The notes under the pieces: model-generated | Told to the model about the DNA's origin: nothing | Database searches by the model: none | The model's input: the letters and a program-made list of their open reading frames with translations, nothing else | Shown here: positions 49,198 through 60,405 of the stretch, piece by piece | Layout of the letters: every line of letters starts with the position of its first letter | Position numbering within the stretch: the stretch's first letter is position 1 | Program-made: the position numbers and the translations under genes | Assembly: GCA_020853775.1 (NCBI GenBank) | Contig: JADYYH010000105.1 | Coordinates: forward strand, 1-64,000 | DNA: 64,000 bases | Reading direction: 5' to 3' | Origin: Nitrospira sp. | GTDB taxonomy: Bacteria; Nitrospirota; Nitrospiria; Nitrospirales; Nitrospiraceae

Positions 49198-49670
49198 TTA
49201 GGAAATCTTCACCTCGATCGATTTCGGTTTGGCCTGAGCCGATTTCGGGAGATGCACGTTCAGGATGCCGTCTTTGAATTCTGCGGCGACCTTACTTCCG
49301 TCGGCATCTTCCGGCAGCGTGAAGCTCCGCAGGAAACTCCCGTACGCGCGCTCCACGCGATGATATTTTTTGTCCTTTTCTTCTTTTTCGTACTTACGCT
49401 CGCCGGAGATGGCCAGCACATTATCGTGCACCGTCAGCTTCACATTTTCTTTCTTGATGTCCGGCAACTCCGCCTTGATCACATACTCCTTCTCGTCTTC
49501 GGTAATGTCCACCGCGGTGACCATTCCGCGACGGCAATGGATTCCTTCTGGCCTCCGGCTTTAACCGGCGCTCCACCCCACATGGCCGAGAGGCGTTTCT
49601 GGATGTCTTCCAACTCTCTCCAAGGATTCAGCTGTGCGCGAAATGGTTCCCAGTGAATCAATCCACTCAT
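49198..49670 (-). pseudogene. hsp20: Small heat-shock protein Hsp20 with a one-base frameshift
   Basis: ATG 49670 (AAAGGAG upstream) reads MSGLIHWEPFRAQLNPWREL to KESIAVAEWSP, then shifts into a wrong frame that ends at 49479. The alpha-crystallin domain continues in another frame as AVDITEDEKEYVIKAELPDI, ending AKPKSIEVKIS at 49198. The expected W-S-P-A-V-D lacks one C in a CC/CG run near 49513-49519. A downstream ATG at 49524 could still give the domain alone (108 aa). Either a true mutation or a sequencing error; all other features (AYGSFLRSFTLPEDADG, AEFKDGILNVHLPKS) are those of class A Hsp20. Confidence 0.8.
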
Positions 49671-50249
49671 GGCCGTCTCTCCTTTGTCTGTTCTGGTGAT
49701 GCCTTGTTCGCAAATGATTCATCAATAGCTCTGTCTCATAGGTATTGCAGACTCGATGCCAGAAGACATGGTGGAAAGCCCCAGCCTTCTGGAGCCGCGA
49801 AGAGAGAAAAAGCCAGCGGCATCGTCCTGCCAGTGGGGCGATACGGGACAACGGCGGGGTGCGGCAATGGTGCCAATTACCTCATTGATTTCCGGCTGAC
49901 CATGCTTACATAGATAGGTGAAAGGAGGTGGAGCCAGGATAAAGGTCGACATCCCCGCTTCCGTGCAGCGAAGAGTTGGTTCGGGGGTTGCGCCTGTGCC
50001 GGTTTCGGGATCAGTTCCGAAGGGACGCGCTTCCATCTCGGTGCCAGTATGAGGCACGGCTCCCATGGAGCCCGATGAACGGGAGGCGCGGGGTATCCGG
50101 TGTGAGAGTTGTGCCGGGGTGCCCGGATGGATCTCGCTCGGTCGGCAGGCCTGATCTCCTCACGGAAGCGGGTTCTTTTTTTGGATCGGCAGATGGCCAC
50201 TTCGTCCCGCGGGCTTTTCAGTCCGAAGAAGTCCGCGAGGAGGTGTCGT
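49671..50249. other. Intergenic stretch without a recognised gene
   Basis: 579 bases between the Hsp20 start and the nucleotidyltransferase stop. Several overlapping frames are open on both strands but none has a ribosome site with a fitting start, and none reads like a known protein. GAAAGGAGGTGG at 49919-49930 looks like a ribosome site without a start codon at the right distance. The hsp20 promoter must lie at the left edge; I see no CIRCE element. Confidence 0.5.
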
Positions 50250-50930
50250 TTACCTCAGAAACGCCTTGCGAACCCTCAAGAGAAACGCGTCGGCTATTTC
50301 AGGATGGGCCTGTTGGGCACAGGCGCGTAACCGGCGGGCGGCTTCTTCTCTCCAATGCTCGCCCATATCGATGACTTCCCCCGGGCGATAGTGCCCGGCC
50401 TTGATTTTAAGCACCGCTTCACCGACCGGAGTCTCAGAAATCCTGATGCTGAACGTGCCCCGTTCCAACAACTCACACAGATTGAAGAGTACGCGCACAT
50501 AGGCTGCGGCGTACTTTTCCGGGCGGCCGTCTTTTTTCTCCAGCATCTTTTTGCGTTGATTGTCGCAGTAGTTCAGGAAGGCATCATAAGCCGCCTGCGC
50601 AGACCAGAGCCGTGGAAACAGTTGCCGCAGCTCCGCCCCCCAGTCGTCCATCGTGACGACCGGCGCGACCAGCGTTTCCAGCACCAACGGATGACCCTGT
50701 AACGCAAGTTGGAGAAAGTGCCCGATTTCCCAGGCCGTCTCGTCCTCGTCCTCCTTCATCATCCTCGTCCCTTGGTATTTGAAGCCGACACGGAACAAGT
50801 CGGCGGTAGGCAGCACGAAGACGCTGCGAAAATCCTTGTCGCTATCAGGTCGGGCGAGGCCATGGGCATGCGAGCCGACGACGACTTTCAGGATCGAGGT
50901 GTCGGTCGTGGGCGAGTCGGGGCTGGTCAT
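50250..50930 (-). CDS. Predicted nucleotidyltransferase (RlaP/DUF10127-like)
   Basis: 226 aa. VVVGSHAHGLARPDSDKDFR near residue 16 is the GS-x-DxD nucleotidyltransferase core of the RlaP-type family (GSRAYGLATPDSDYD), and WEIGHFLQLALQGHPLVLET near 66 is also family-like. The catalytic Asp pair D30/D33 is present. Related proteins occur with RNA-repair systems; substrate here unknown. It overlaps the acyl carrier gene by 4 bases at the end of the pyruvate dehydrogenase operon. Confidence 0.8.
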   Translation of the reverse strand: MTSPDSPTTDTSILKVVVGSHAHGLARPDSDKDFRSVFVLPTADLFRVGFKYQGTRMMKEDEDETAWEIGHFLQLALQGHPLVLETLVAPVVTMDDWGAELRQLFPRLWSAQAAYDAFLNYCDNQRKKMLEKKDGRPEKYAAAYVRVLFNLCELLERGTFSIRISETPVGEAVLKIKAGHYRPGEVIDMGEHWREEAARRLRACAQQAHPEIADAFLLRVRKAFLR

Positions 50931-51184
50931 GTTCGTAATGCGGCAACCTGAGCGAGACAGCCGTTCAGGGTCGTGTACTTTGGATAGTCGGATTCAGGAA
51001 TCTCAATGTGGAATGCCTTGTGGAGGGAGATCACGAAGTTGAGGAAGTCCATCGAGTCGAGGTCGAGCTGGTCTCGAAAACTGACATCGGGACTGAGCGC
51101 GGCCAGATCGGCTTCTGGGGCAATCTCGCCCAGGAGGCGAAGGATGTGCGCACGGTTGTCAGCGTCGGATGGTATGGTCGTCAT
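50927..51184 (-). CDS. Acyl carrier protein-like protein
   Basis: 85 aa. Four-helix carrier fold with the phosphopantetheine Ser S44 in [17 protein letters not shown] (usual LGxDSLDxxE/V). It overlaps the E2 stop and the nucleotidyltransferase start by 4 bases each, so three genes are coupled. Carriers of this kind beside pyruvate dehydrogenase are rare; it may carry an acyl group made from the E2-bound acetyl or by the AMP-forming ligase. A role in lipoate or fatty acid synthesis is possible. Confidence 0.87.
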   Translation of the reverse strand: MTTIPSDADNRAHILRLLGEIAPEADLAALSPDVSFRDQLDLDSMDFLNFVISLHKAFHIEIPESDYPKYTTLNGCLAQVAALRT

Positions 51185-52356
51185 AACGTTTGGGGCTCTT
51201 GTAAAAGGCGATCGAGTTCGGCCAGAAACAATCCTCCGCGATGGCCGTCGCTGACACGATGATCTGCGGACAAGGACGCGGTTACGACCGGTCGTGCGAT
51301 CACCAGCCCAGTGGCCACCCAGGGCCGTTCAACCACCTTGCCGAATCCCACTAAGGCGACCTGCGGAGGATAAATGACTCCGAAGACGGTTTCCACCCCC
51401 TGCTCGCCCAGACTGGTGACGGTGATGGTGGAATCCGACAGTTCCGAGCTCCGTAACGACCCGGCGCGAGCTCGTTTGACCAGGTCTTGGAAGTGTTGCA
51501 TCAAGTCGCCGAGGCCGGCACGGTCGGCATCGTGCAGGGCCGGCGCCACGAGGCCTCCCTGGCGCAGGGAAATGGCCGTGCCGATGTGAATCCGTTCGCT
51601 CCTGACCGCTTCGCCGTCTTTCCATAGGGCATTGAGTTCGGGTACTTGTTTCAGTGCGAGGGCAACCGCCTTGATGAACAGGACACTCACTAACAGCCGT
51701 TCCGTCACCGGGCGGCGCGCATTCTCCGCGGTGAGCCAGGCCAGCGCGCGGCTCAGGTCGATGGTGGTGCTCAGATAATAGTGTGGGATCTCGCGTTTCG
51801 AGCGAGCCATGGCGGCGGCGATAGTTTGCCGCATGCGCGCCTGGCGCTCAGCCGTGCCGGCCGGTGTGGCGATATCCACGGGGCTCGTGCTCGCACGGGC
51901 AATGTCTTCCAGGGTGATGGCCCCTTCCGGCCCTGTTCCCGTGAGGCCCGTTGGGTCAAGCCCTCGTTCGGCGGCGAGCTTCCTGGCGGCGGGGGAGATG
52001 CGCAGGCGGCCACTGGGCGGCGGTAAGGGCACGGTTTTCGCAGCGGGCGTGGGGATGGGTTGACGCAACACTGGCTGCGGCGCGACGTGCTGCGGTTGGA
52101 GCGGGGCGGTCGCCGGTGGTCCTTCTTCGCGAATTACGGCCATGACTGTACCGACCGGCACCTTCTCCCCGGGCTTGGTCAGCAACTGATCGATGATCCC
52201 GTTGGCATGGCATTCGACGTCGATCGCCGCCTTTTCCGTATCGACTTCAGCAATGATCTCACCCTTGGTGATCCGGTCGCCGACCTGTTTTTTCCATTGC
52301 ACCAAGGTCCCCTCGGTCATGTCGGCGCCGAGGGTGGGCATGACGAATTCAGCCAT
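51181..52356 (-). CDS. pdhC: Pyruvate dehydrogenase E2 (dihydrolipoamide acyltransferase)
   Basis: 391 aa from ATG 52356. One lipoyl domain (1-80) with lipoyl Lys K42 in [12 protein letters not shown], a Pro/Ala/Gln linker (90-120), a peripheral subunit-binding domain ([20 protein letters not shown], about 125-160), and the catalytic core (180-391) ending with [20 protein letters not shown], where H and D of DHRVSDG are the catalytic residues. Acyl specificity is not read from the sequence. Confidence 0.93.
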   Translation of the reverse strand: MAEFVMPTLGADMTEGTLVQWKKQVGDRITKGEIIAEVDTEKAAIDVECHANGIIDQLLTKPGEKVPVGTVMAVIREEGPPATAPLQPQHVAPQPVLRQPIPTPAAKTVPLPPPSGRLRISPAARKLAAERGLDPTGLTGTGPEGAITLEDIARASTSPVDIATPAGTAERQARMRQTIAAAMARSKREIPHYYLSTTIDLSRALAWLTAENARRPVTERLLVSVLFIKAVALALKQVPELNALWKDGEAVRSERIHIGTAISLRQGGLVAPALHDADRAGLGDLMQHFQDLVKRARAGSLRSSELSDSTITVTSLGEQGVETVFGVIYPPQVALVGFGKVVERPWVATGLVIARPVVTASLSADHRVSDGHRGGLFLAELDRLLQEPQTL

Positions 52357-52438
52357 GAGAGCGACTCCGTGAAGCGCGAAGGGGGACACGTAACAATTGA
52401 ACGGCCGATGAGTGACAGGGACACAGCCGAGCCATCGA

Positions 52439-53410
52439 TTATCCCAGCAACCTGCGAACGGCTTGCACGATTTTTCCCACTGACGGCAGCGCCGCCTCCT
52501 CCAGATGTTTCGGGTACGGAATCGGCACTTCCTCGCTACACACGCGTGCGACCGGCGCGTCTAAGTCGTAAAAAACCTGCTCCATGATCACGGCGGAGAC
52601 TTCCGCGGCGAAACTCCCGGTGCGCCACGCTTCGTCGATCACGATGGCGCGGTGCGTCTTCCGGACCGAGGTCAGCATCGTGTCGCGATCGAGCGGACGC
52701 AACACCCGTAGATCCACCAGTTCGGCATCGATGCCCTCCTGCGCCAATTGCTCTGCTGCGACCAATGCTTTCCATACGCTCCCGCCGAAGGTCAGGAGGC
52801 TGACGTCCTTGCCGGTTCGGCGGACGGCTGCTTTCGAGATATCCACCGCCATCGAGCCCTCCTCCACAGGGCCCTCCATCGGATACAGATAGGCATGTTC
52901 GAAGATGAAGACCGGGTCTGGTTGTTCGAGGGCCGTGAGCAGCATGCCTCTCGCATCCGTGATGGTCGCGGGTGTCAGGACGGTGATGCCGGGAATGTGT
53001 GCGTACCAGCCCTCCAGACTGTGCGAATGTTGCGCGGCGACCTGACGACCGGCCCCGGTAGCCATGCGGACCACCAGCGGCACGCTGAATTGGCCGCCCG
53101 ACATGTGCCGGAGCGTCGCGGCATTGTTCATGATTTGATCCAGCGCCAGCAGGCTGAAGTTGACGGTCATGACCTCCACGATCGGACGCATCCCGCCGAG
53201 CGCCGCGCCGATGCCCGCGCCGACAAAGGTGCTTTCGGACAGCGGCGTGTCCCGAATGCGTTCGGGACCGAACTCAGCGAGAAGCCCCTTGCTGCAGGCG
53301 TAGGTGCCGCCGTACTCGCCGACGTCTTCTCCCATGAGGAACACGCGAGCATCGCGCTGCAAGGCCTCTCGCATGCCGCTTCGAACCGCTTCCCGATAGG
53401 TGATAGTCAT
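52439..53410 (-). CDS. pdhB: Pyruvate dehydrogenase E1 beta subunit
   Basis: 323 aa from ATG 53410 ([20 protein letters not shown]). [20 protein letters not shown] near residue 27 with Glu for thiamine activation, [20 protein letters not shown] near 58, [20 protein letters not shown] near 125 and [20 protein letters not shown] with [17 protein letters not shown] near 230 are the transketolase-type motifs. It is 26 bases downstream of the alpha gene. Confidence 0.94.
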   Translation of the reverse strand: MTITYREAVRSGMREALQRDARVFLMGEDVGEYGGTYACSKGLLAEFGPERIRDTPLSESTFVGAGIGAALGGMRPIVEVMTVNFSLLALDQIMNNAATLRHMSGGQFSVPLVVRMATGAGRQVAAQHSHSLEGWYAHIPGITVLTPATITDARGMLLTALEQPDPVFIFEHAYLYPMEGPVEEGSMAVDISKAAVRRTGKDVSLLTFGGSVWKALVAAEQLAQEGIDAELVDLRVLRPLDRDTMLTSVRKTHRAIVIDEAWRTGSFAAEVSAVIMEQVFYDLDAPVARVCSEEVPIPYPKHLEEAALPSVGKIVQAVRRLLG

Positions 53411-53436
53411 GACATCCAACTATACGCACACCGCCT

Positions 53437-54452
53437 TCAGCGATCGGTTGTCAGCTTCTGGGTGATGGCTGACTGTTGATCGCCGACAGGTTGGCTGTAC
53501 ACATCCTTGGTGAGATCTTCAACCGGTTCCCAAGGGCTGGCGTCCGCGAAGGCCACGGCATCCTCCACTTCGGTGGCAATCGACGCGTCCAGGTTCTTCC
53601 AATCGTCCTCGTGCAAGAGCCCGGCGGCGCGCAGTGTCTGTTCAAAGGTGGCGATCGGATCTCGCTGCTTCCACTCGTTGACTTCCTCCTTCGTGCGATA
53701 GAGTTCGGCGTCATACATGGAGTGGGCACGAAAGCGGTAGGTTCGGCATTCCAGAAAGCAGGGCCCGTCGCCCTGTCGCACGAACTCGACCGCGCGTCGA
53801 GTGGCGCGGTCGACCGCCAGGACATCCATGCCGTCGACCGTGTGGGCGGTCAACGCATAGGCCTTCGCTTTGGCCGCGATGTCCGGTTGTGATTGGTGGC
53901 GGGCCAGCGCCGTGCCCATGGCGTACAGATTGTTCTCGCAGAGAAACAGCACCGGTAGTTTCCACAGGGCGGCGAGGTTCAAGGATTCGTGAAATTCGCC
54001 TTCAGCCACGGCGCCGTCCCCGAAATAGCAGGCCGTGACTCGGGCACGACCTTGTAGCTTGTCGGCGAGTGCCAATCCCACCGCCACCGGCAAGCCGCCG
54101 CCGACGATCGCCAGCCCGCCGTAGAAGCGGCGTGAGGCATCGAAAAAGTGCATGGAGCCCCCGCGTCCGCCCGCGCAGCCGGTGGCCTTGCCGAATAATT
54201 CGGCCATCAACGATCGCATGGAGGTGCCCCGGACGAGTGCGTGGCCGTGTTCACGATAGGTGGCGACAATGGCCTCGTCGTTCGTCAGAGCAGGCACGGA
54301 GCCGACGGCCACGGCCTCTTCCCCGATGTAGAGGTGGAGAAACCCGTGGATTTTGCCGAGCTGGTAGAGTTCCGCCGCGCGTTCTTCGAACCGGCGGATC
54401 CGCAACATCTGCCGCAGCAGTTCCACGCCTTGTTCGCGCGTCATGGAGACCG

Positions 54453-54456
<4 letters not shown>
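53437..54456 (-). CDS. pdhA: Pyruvate dehydrogenase E1 alpha subunit
   Basis: 339 aa. TPP-binding subunit: [33 protein letters not shown] near 85, [10 protein letters not shown] near 118, the [20 protein letters not shown] motif near 168 with NNLYAMGT (N for Mg), and [20 protein letters not shown] near 265 holding the phosphorylation-loop region. The pairing with E1 beta and E2 could also fit acetoin or branched-chain dehydrogenase; pyruvate is most likely. It overlaps the ligase stop by 4 bases. Confidence 0.93.
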
Positions 54457-56219
<1,763 letters not shown>

Positions 56220-56247
56220 GGGGTGCTGATGCTCCGAGCATGGGTTC

Positions 56248-56263
56248 TGCAAGGCGTAGACCA
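56248..56263 (-). promoter_or_regulatory. Weak sigma-54-like promoter before the acsA-pdh operon
   Basis: On the minus strand TGGTCTACGCCTTGCA has TGG and TTGCA with GG and GC 12 bp apart but poor middle bases (TCT instead of CAC). It lies 29 bases before ATG 56219. Confidence 0.28.
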
Positions 56264-56380
56264 TCAGGGCTTGTCCGAAGCGGGCGGCCAAACGCGGGAA
56301 TTCGCGCCAGTTGTGTTGAGGCTGCCGCCATGGTGGGCGGAAGCGGCTGTAGCATTATTCACCAGAGGTGGAGATACGCC

Positions 56381-56886
56381 GTGGACAATCGCGCCAAGCA
56401 TGACGGGACCCGGGTGCTGATCATGGGAGCCGCCGGGCGGGACTTCCATAACTTCGCGATGGTGTGATGAGTCCGGCGCAATTACGGGCAAGCGCGTGCT
56501 GGTGATCGAGGACGGGCCGTCGCTGACTCACGGCGGCATGCCATTTGGCGCCGGGTATCTGATGGTCCAGCAACATCAGGCCCGCGCCATCGTCGATCCC
56601 AGACCCTCTGCTATCGGGAGTCTCCACGCGGCGTTTCAACAATACCCGCATATCGGACCGGTTCTGCCGGCGATGGGATACGGACCGCAGCAGATTCGAG
56701 ACCTGGAGGACAACCATTCGATCGGTGGACTTCGACCTCGTGGTGATTGCCACGCCGACGGACTTGCGGCGGTTGATCCGGATTGACCAGCCGACGGTCC
56801 GGGTACAGTATGACGTGGCAGACCATGGGGCGCCGACGCTGGCGGACATCCTGCAGGGCGTCATCAGGAAGGCGAGACCATCGTGA
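56381..56886 (+). pseudogene. Remnant of cyclic 2,3-diphosphoglycerate synthetase-like GTPase gene
   Basis: GTG 56381 (GGTGGAG upstream) reads TRVLIMGAAGRDFHNFAMV and stops at 56467. In another frame, GKRVLVIEDGPSLTHGGMPF with GAGYLMVQQHQARAIVDPRP follows to about 56710, then a third frame gives RSVDFDLVVIATPTDLRRLI and QPTVRVQYDVADHGAPTLAD to TGA 56886. These are the N-terminal, middle and C-terminal pieces of the cpgS-like family (normally about 450 aa). Some 250 residues between piece 1 and 2 are missing, so this is a deletion relic with at least one further frameshift. Confidence 0.72.
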
Positions 56887-56959
56887 ATCCTTTTTGTCGG
56901 TCTGTGCTCCAACGAGCAGCAGCAGACACATCACCTTCAACCGAAAGGCGAGACGATAC

Positions 56960-57178
56960 ATGGTTACCCAGTCCACATATATCGCGCGGGATCGATGCCA
57001 TCGTTGCGGCGGATTCATGGTTCCCGAGGAAATTCGCGAAGTCAATCAGATGGGGTGGCGCTGCGTGATGTGCGGTGAGCACATCGACCAGCTCATTCTC
57101 GAACACCGGCGGCAGATGGCGACTCCGGAAGGCGCGAGGCAGCTGTCGGAGAAACGCGAAAAGGCCAGACTGAACTAA
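56960..57178 (+). CDS. Small zinc-ribbon protein
   Basis: 72 aa from ATG 56960 (AAAGGCGAG upstream). Two knuckles: CHRCGGFMVPEEI near residue 13 and CVMCGEHIDQLI near 36, consistent with one zinc. The tail EHRRQMATPEGARQLSEKRE is basic and helical. Nucleic-acid or protein contact is possible; no family name can be given. Confidence 0.65.
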   Translation: MVTQSTYIARDRCHRCGGFMVPEEIREVNQMGWRCVMCGEHIDQLILEHRRQMATPEGARQLSEKREKARLN

Positions 57179-57191
57179 TCGGATCGCACGA

Positions 57192-58115
57192 TCAAGGCGC
57201 AGACGCCTTTCGCCGCCGATGGCGGTTCGTCGCCGAAACCAGCAGTTGCTTGATGCGAAAGGCGGGTTCCACCAAGCCGAGCCCGAGAAAGTTGGGCGTC
57301 AGGAGCGGTTCTGACGCCTTTTTGCCTTCTACGTAGAGATCCACCTGTTTGCCGCCGGCCAGCAGGGGCAAACTTTGAATCCGGGCTTGGGTGACGATGC
57401 CGAGGAGCGTGATGCCCCCTTCGTCGCCACGGCGGCCGGTCCGATCCATGTTGTCGGGGAGTCGGAAGACCGGCTCCCCGCTGTTCCCGGGGAAGACGTG
57501 GCTGTCGATCAGAAACACGTCGGAGCCGGGGCGGGTCGGTGAGACCCAGGAGACGATGCCCTGCCGTACGATTGCTCGTGGCGAGTCGGGGATATCGAAG
57601 GCTGCGGGATATCCCAGCACCACCACCGGCGCCCCCTCATATAAGTCGGCGGTCGTGGCGATGTCCATCCAGGCGATGGAAGAGGGCTGGCCCGATGTCG
57701 ATTCCCGTGGATGAAGCGGGAGCGGGAGACAGGCAAGATCCACGGCTCGGTTTGGGTGAGGAAACCAGCAGCGCCGCCCTGCGTGAGTGAGTCGAAGCGG
57801 AAGGTCAATGATCTGTGCGGGGCTTCACCGGTGGCTGTCCGGAAAGACCATGTCGAGCGTGGACGGCCTCCAGCCCTTGACTGGATCAGCAAAGACGTGT
57901 TTGGCCGTCACCAGCCAGGACATCGGCCTCCGTGTCCCGTGTATTGAAAACAGCACGCCGGTGCCGACCACGGCAAAAAACGATTTCCGCGAGACTCGGC
58001 CGCTGCGCGCTCGTCTCTCCGCCTCTTGCACACACCCGAGTGCCACGGTTGCTGAACGCCACCGGTCGATCCATCCGGCCATCCTGCCCGCCTCCCGTCG
58101 TATGCCCTTTCGCAC
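57192..58115 (-). pseudogene. Trypsin-like serine protease gene with two frameshifts
   Basis: GTG 58115 (GGAG upstream) opens VGTGVLFSIHGTRRPMSWLV and TAKHVFADPV (catalytic His) to TGA 57825. After a shift, APHRSLTFRFDSL follows; after a second shift (about 57770) come FPHPNRAVDLACLPLPLHPR (catalytic Asp) and SHVFPGNSGEPVFRLPDNMD (catalytic Ser), ending SATNRHRRRKASAP at 57192. The complete triad is thus present across three frames, so decay is recent, or the assembly has base errors. The ancestral protein was about 300 aa with no signal seen. Confidence 0.72.
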
Positions 58116-58445
58116 GGTCTTCTCCTACGATCAGCAAGCCCGGTGCCCGGCATGGGCGGCTCCTCTCGCGGTTGAATCTTGACACCGCCGGACCGATTGG
58201 CCTGGCAACGAACTCCGCTCGTGGTCTGCCCGAATGGGGCATCGTTTCGAGGCGTTCTGCGACAGACTGGTTCCCTCGACTGGGGAAGAAGGCAACGGTC
58301 GCCGGTGCCTGGGGCCGCGCATGGCGTTTTCCCGGCCGGTCATGAATACCTACCCCGGTGCGCGAGGGGCCAGCAGTTTGGTTCGCTCGCCGGGCCCCGA
58401 ATATGCCTGTCGGTGGTTCAGAGGGTTGGATGGCCAGGTGGGGGG
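58116..58445. other. Intergenic stretch without a recognised gene
   Basis: 330 bases between the protease relic start and the small basic protein. Open frames here are shadows; I see no ribosome site with a start, no repeat and no clear promoter. Confidence 0.45.
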
Positions 58446-58625
58446 ATGCGGAAGAATCCGTTCAAGAACATGCCCAGGCGTGAGTTGCGCCGATACCGGA
58501 AATTTACGCTGAAGGAGGCGCAGGAGCAGGCCATGGACATGGTTGCCCGGCGGCGGAAGTTCTACGGGCAGGATGGCGTCTGGCAGTGGTGTCAACAGTG
58601 GCGGAGTCATCATGGCGGTGCATAA
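58446..58625 (+). CDS. Small basic protein overlapping polX start
   Basis: 59 aa from ATG 58446 (GGTGGGGGG before it): MRKNPFKNMPRRELRRYRKF, then KEAQEQAMDMVARRRKFYGQ. Very basic and helical. It overlaps the DNA polymerase X start by 14 bases, which suggests translation coupling. Family not recognised, and it might be a chance frame. Confidence 0.45.
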   Translation: MRKNPFKNMPRRELRRYRKFTLKEAQEQAMDMVARRRKFYGQDGVWQWCQQWRSHHGGA

Positions 58626-60342
58626 CACCGACGTTGCGGCACTCTTCGAGGAAATGGCCGACCTGCTCGATATCGAAGGGGCGAATCCCTTTCGGGTTCG
58701 AGCCTATCGGTTTGCTGCCAGAACGATCCGCGATCTTCCGGGCGAGGTCGCGGAGATGGTGGCGCGGGGCGAAGACCTCACCAGCCTCCCCGGTATCGGC
58801 GACGATCTGGCTGGGAAAATCCAAGAAATTGTCCGGACTGGTATCGCTGCCGCCTTGGAGGCGCAACGCAAGAAGATTCCTGTGACGCTCTTGGAGTTGC
58901 TGCGTATTCCCGGGCTTGGTCCGAAGCGTGTGCAGGCGCTGGTCCGTCAGCTGAACATCCGCAACCTGTCCGATGTACAAGTGGCGGCGCAGGCGGGGCG
59001 GGTGAGTACGTTGCCGGGGTTCGGCGCGAAAACTGAACGGCACATCCTCGACGCCTTGGCTGCACGGACTGGCGAGGAATCCCGCGTGCAACGAGCCGTC
59101 GCGATGCCGTATGCCGACGCGCTGGTGGCGTATCTGCAGCAGTCTCCCGGCGTGGGGCGTGTCATGGTGGCCGGGAGCTACCGGCGTGCCCAGGAGACCA
59201 TCGGCGATCTGGATATCCTCGTGACGGCTCGCGCGGGCCTGGCGATCACGGATCGGTTTGTCCGCTACCCCGAAGTCCAGGAGGTCTTAGCCCGGGGCGA
59301 GACGAAGGCCAGTGTTCGCCTTCAGAGTCACCTGCAAGTGGATCTGCGAGTGGTTCCGGAAGAGAGTTACGGCGCGGCGCTGCTGTATTTCACCGGGAGC
59401 AAGACTCACAACGTCGTGCTGCGACACGTTGCTCAGCAACGCGGGTTGAAGGTGAACGAGTACGGCGTGTTTCGCGGCGAAGCCCGCATTGCCGGCGACA
59501 CGGAGGAGTCGGTCTATGCCGCGGTCGGCTTACCCTGGATACCTCCGGAGTTACGAGAGAACCGCGGTGAATTCGAAGCGGCAAAGGAGGGACGGCTTCC
59601 GAAGCTGGTGGAGTTGCACGATCTGGTTGGGGACCTGCACGCCCATACGACTGCGACGGATGGGCGGCATAGTCTGAAGGAGATGGCAGACGCGGCCCGG
59701 CGGCGCGGGCTCCGGTATCTGGCGATTACGGACCATTCCCGGCGATTGGCGATGGCCAGGGGGCTCAATTCGTCCAGGTTGTTGTCGCAGATGGAAGAGA
59801 TCGACCGCTTGAACGCCGATCTCACCGGCATTCACCTGCTGAAGGGGATCGAAGTGGACATTCTTGAAGACGGCTCGCTCGATTTGCCGGACGAGGTGCT
59901 CGGTCGCCTGGATCTGGTGGTGGGCGCCGTTCATAGCCACTTCAGGCTCTCTCAACAACAGCAAACCGACCGCATTCTGAACGCCATGGCCCATCGGTAT
60001 TTTTCCATTCTGGCCCATCCCAGTGGTCGCCTGATCGGCCGCCGTGAGCCTTATGCGGTGGACATGTTGCGCATCATCCGCAAAGCCCGGGAGCGCGGTT
60101 GCTTTCTTGAGGTGAACGCCCATCCGGAACGGTTGGATCTGACGGACCTGCACTGCCGGATGGCGCGGGATGAGGGAGTGCTGCTGGCCGTCAACAGCGA
60201 TGCGCACAGTACCACGGACCTTGAGAACGGACGATACGGCATCGGGCAAGCTCGCCGGGGTTGGCTGCAAAAGTCCGACGTGGTCAACACGAGATCGTAT
60301 GCGGAGGTGAACAAGCTATTGCGACGGACGATGGACACCTGA
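58612..60342 (+). CDS. polX: DNA polymerase X with PHP domain
   Basis: 576 aa from ATG 58612 (GGCGGAG upstream), standard length. Residues 1-95: helix-hairpin-helix region (PGIGDDLAGKIQEIV and IPGLGPKRVQALVRQL); 155-250: nucleotidyltransferase with GSYRRAQETIGDLDILVTA (D-x-D) and LQVDLRVVPEESYGAALLYF; 330-576: PHP phosphoesterase with GDLHAHTTATDGRHSL, ITDHSRRLAMARGL, GIEVDILEDGSLD and AHPSGRLIGRREPY, NSDAHSTTDLENGRYG. Gap-filling polymerase with 3'-phosphatase/exonuclease for base-excision repair. Confidence 0.95.
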   Translation: MAVHNTDVAALFEEMADLLDIEGANPFRVRAYRFAARTIRDLPGEVAEMVARGEDLTSLPGIGDDLAGKIQEIVRTGIAAALEAQRKKIPVTLLELLRIPGLGPKRVQALVRQLNIRNLSDVQVAAQAGRVSTLPGFGAKTERHILDALAARTGEESRVQRAVAMPYADALVAYLQQSPGVGRVMVAGSYRRAQETIGDLDILVTARAGLAITDRFVRYPEVQEVLARGETKASVRLQSHLQVDLRVVPEESYGAALLYFTGSKTHNVVLRHVAQQRGLKVNEYGVFRGEARIAGDTEESVYAAVGLPWIPPELRENRGEFEAAKEGRLPKLVELHDLVGDLHAHTTATDGRHSLKEMADAARRRGLRYLAITDHSRRLAMARGLNSSRLLSQMEEIDRLNADLTGIHLLKGIEVDILEDGSLDLPDEVLGRLDLVVGAVHSHFRLSQQQQTDRILNAMAHRYFSILAHPSGRLIGRREPYAVDMLRIIRKARERGCFLEVNAHPERLDLTDLHCRMARDEGVLLAVNSDAHSTTDLENGRYGIGQARRGWLQKSDVVNTRSYAEVNKLLRRTMDT

Positions 60343-60405
60343 ACAGGCGTGGATGGCGGTCGCAAGGCCAGCGGTGGGAGGGGACGGGATTGGAGGAGGA
60401 ACACG

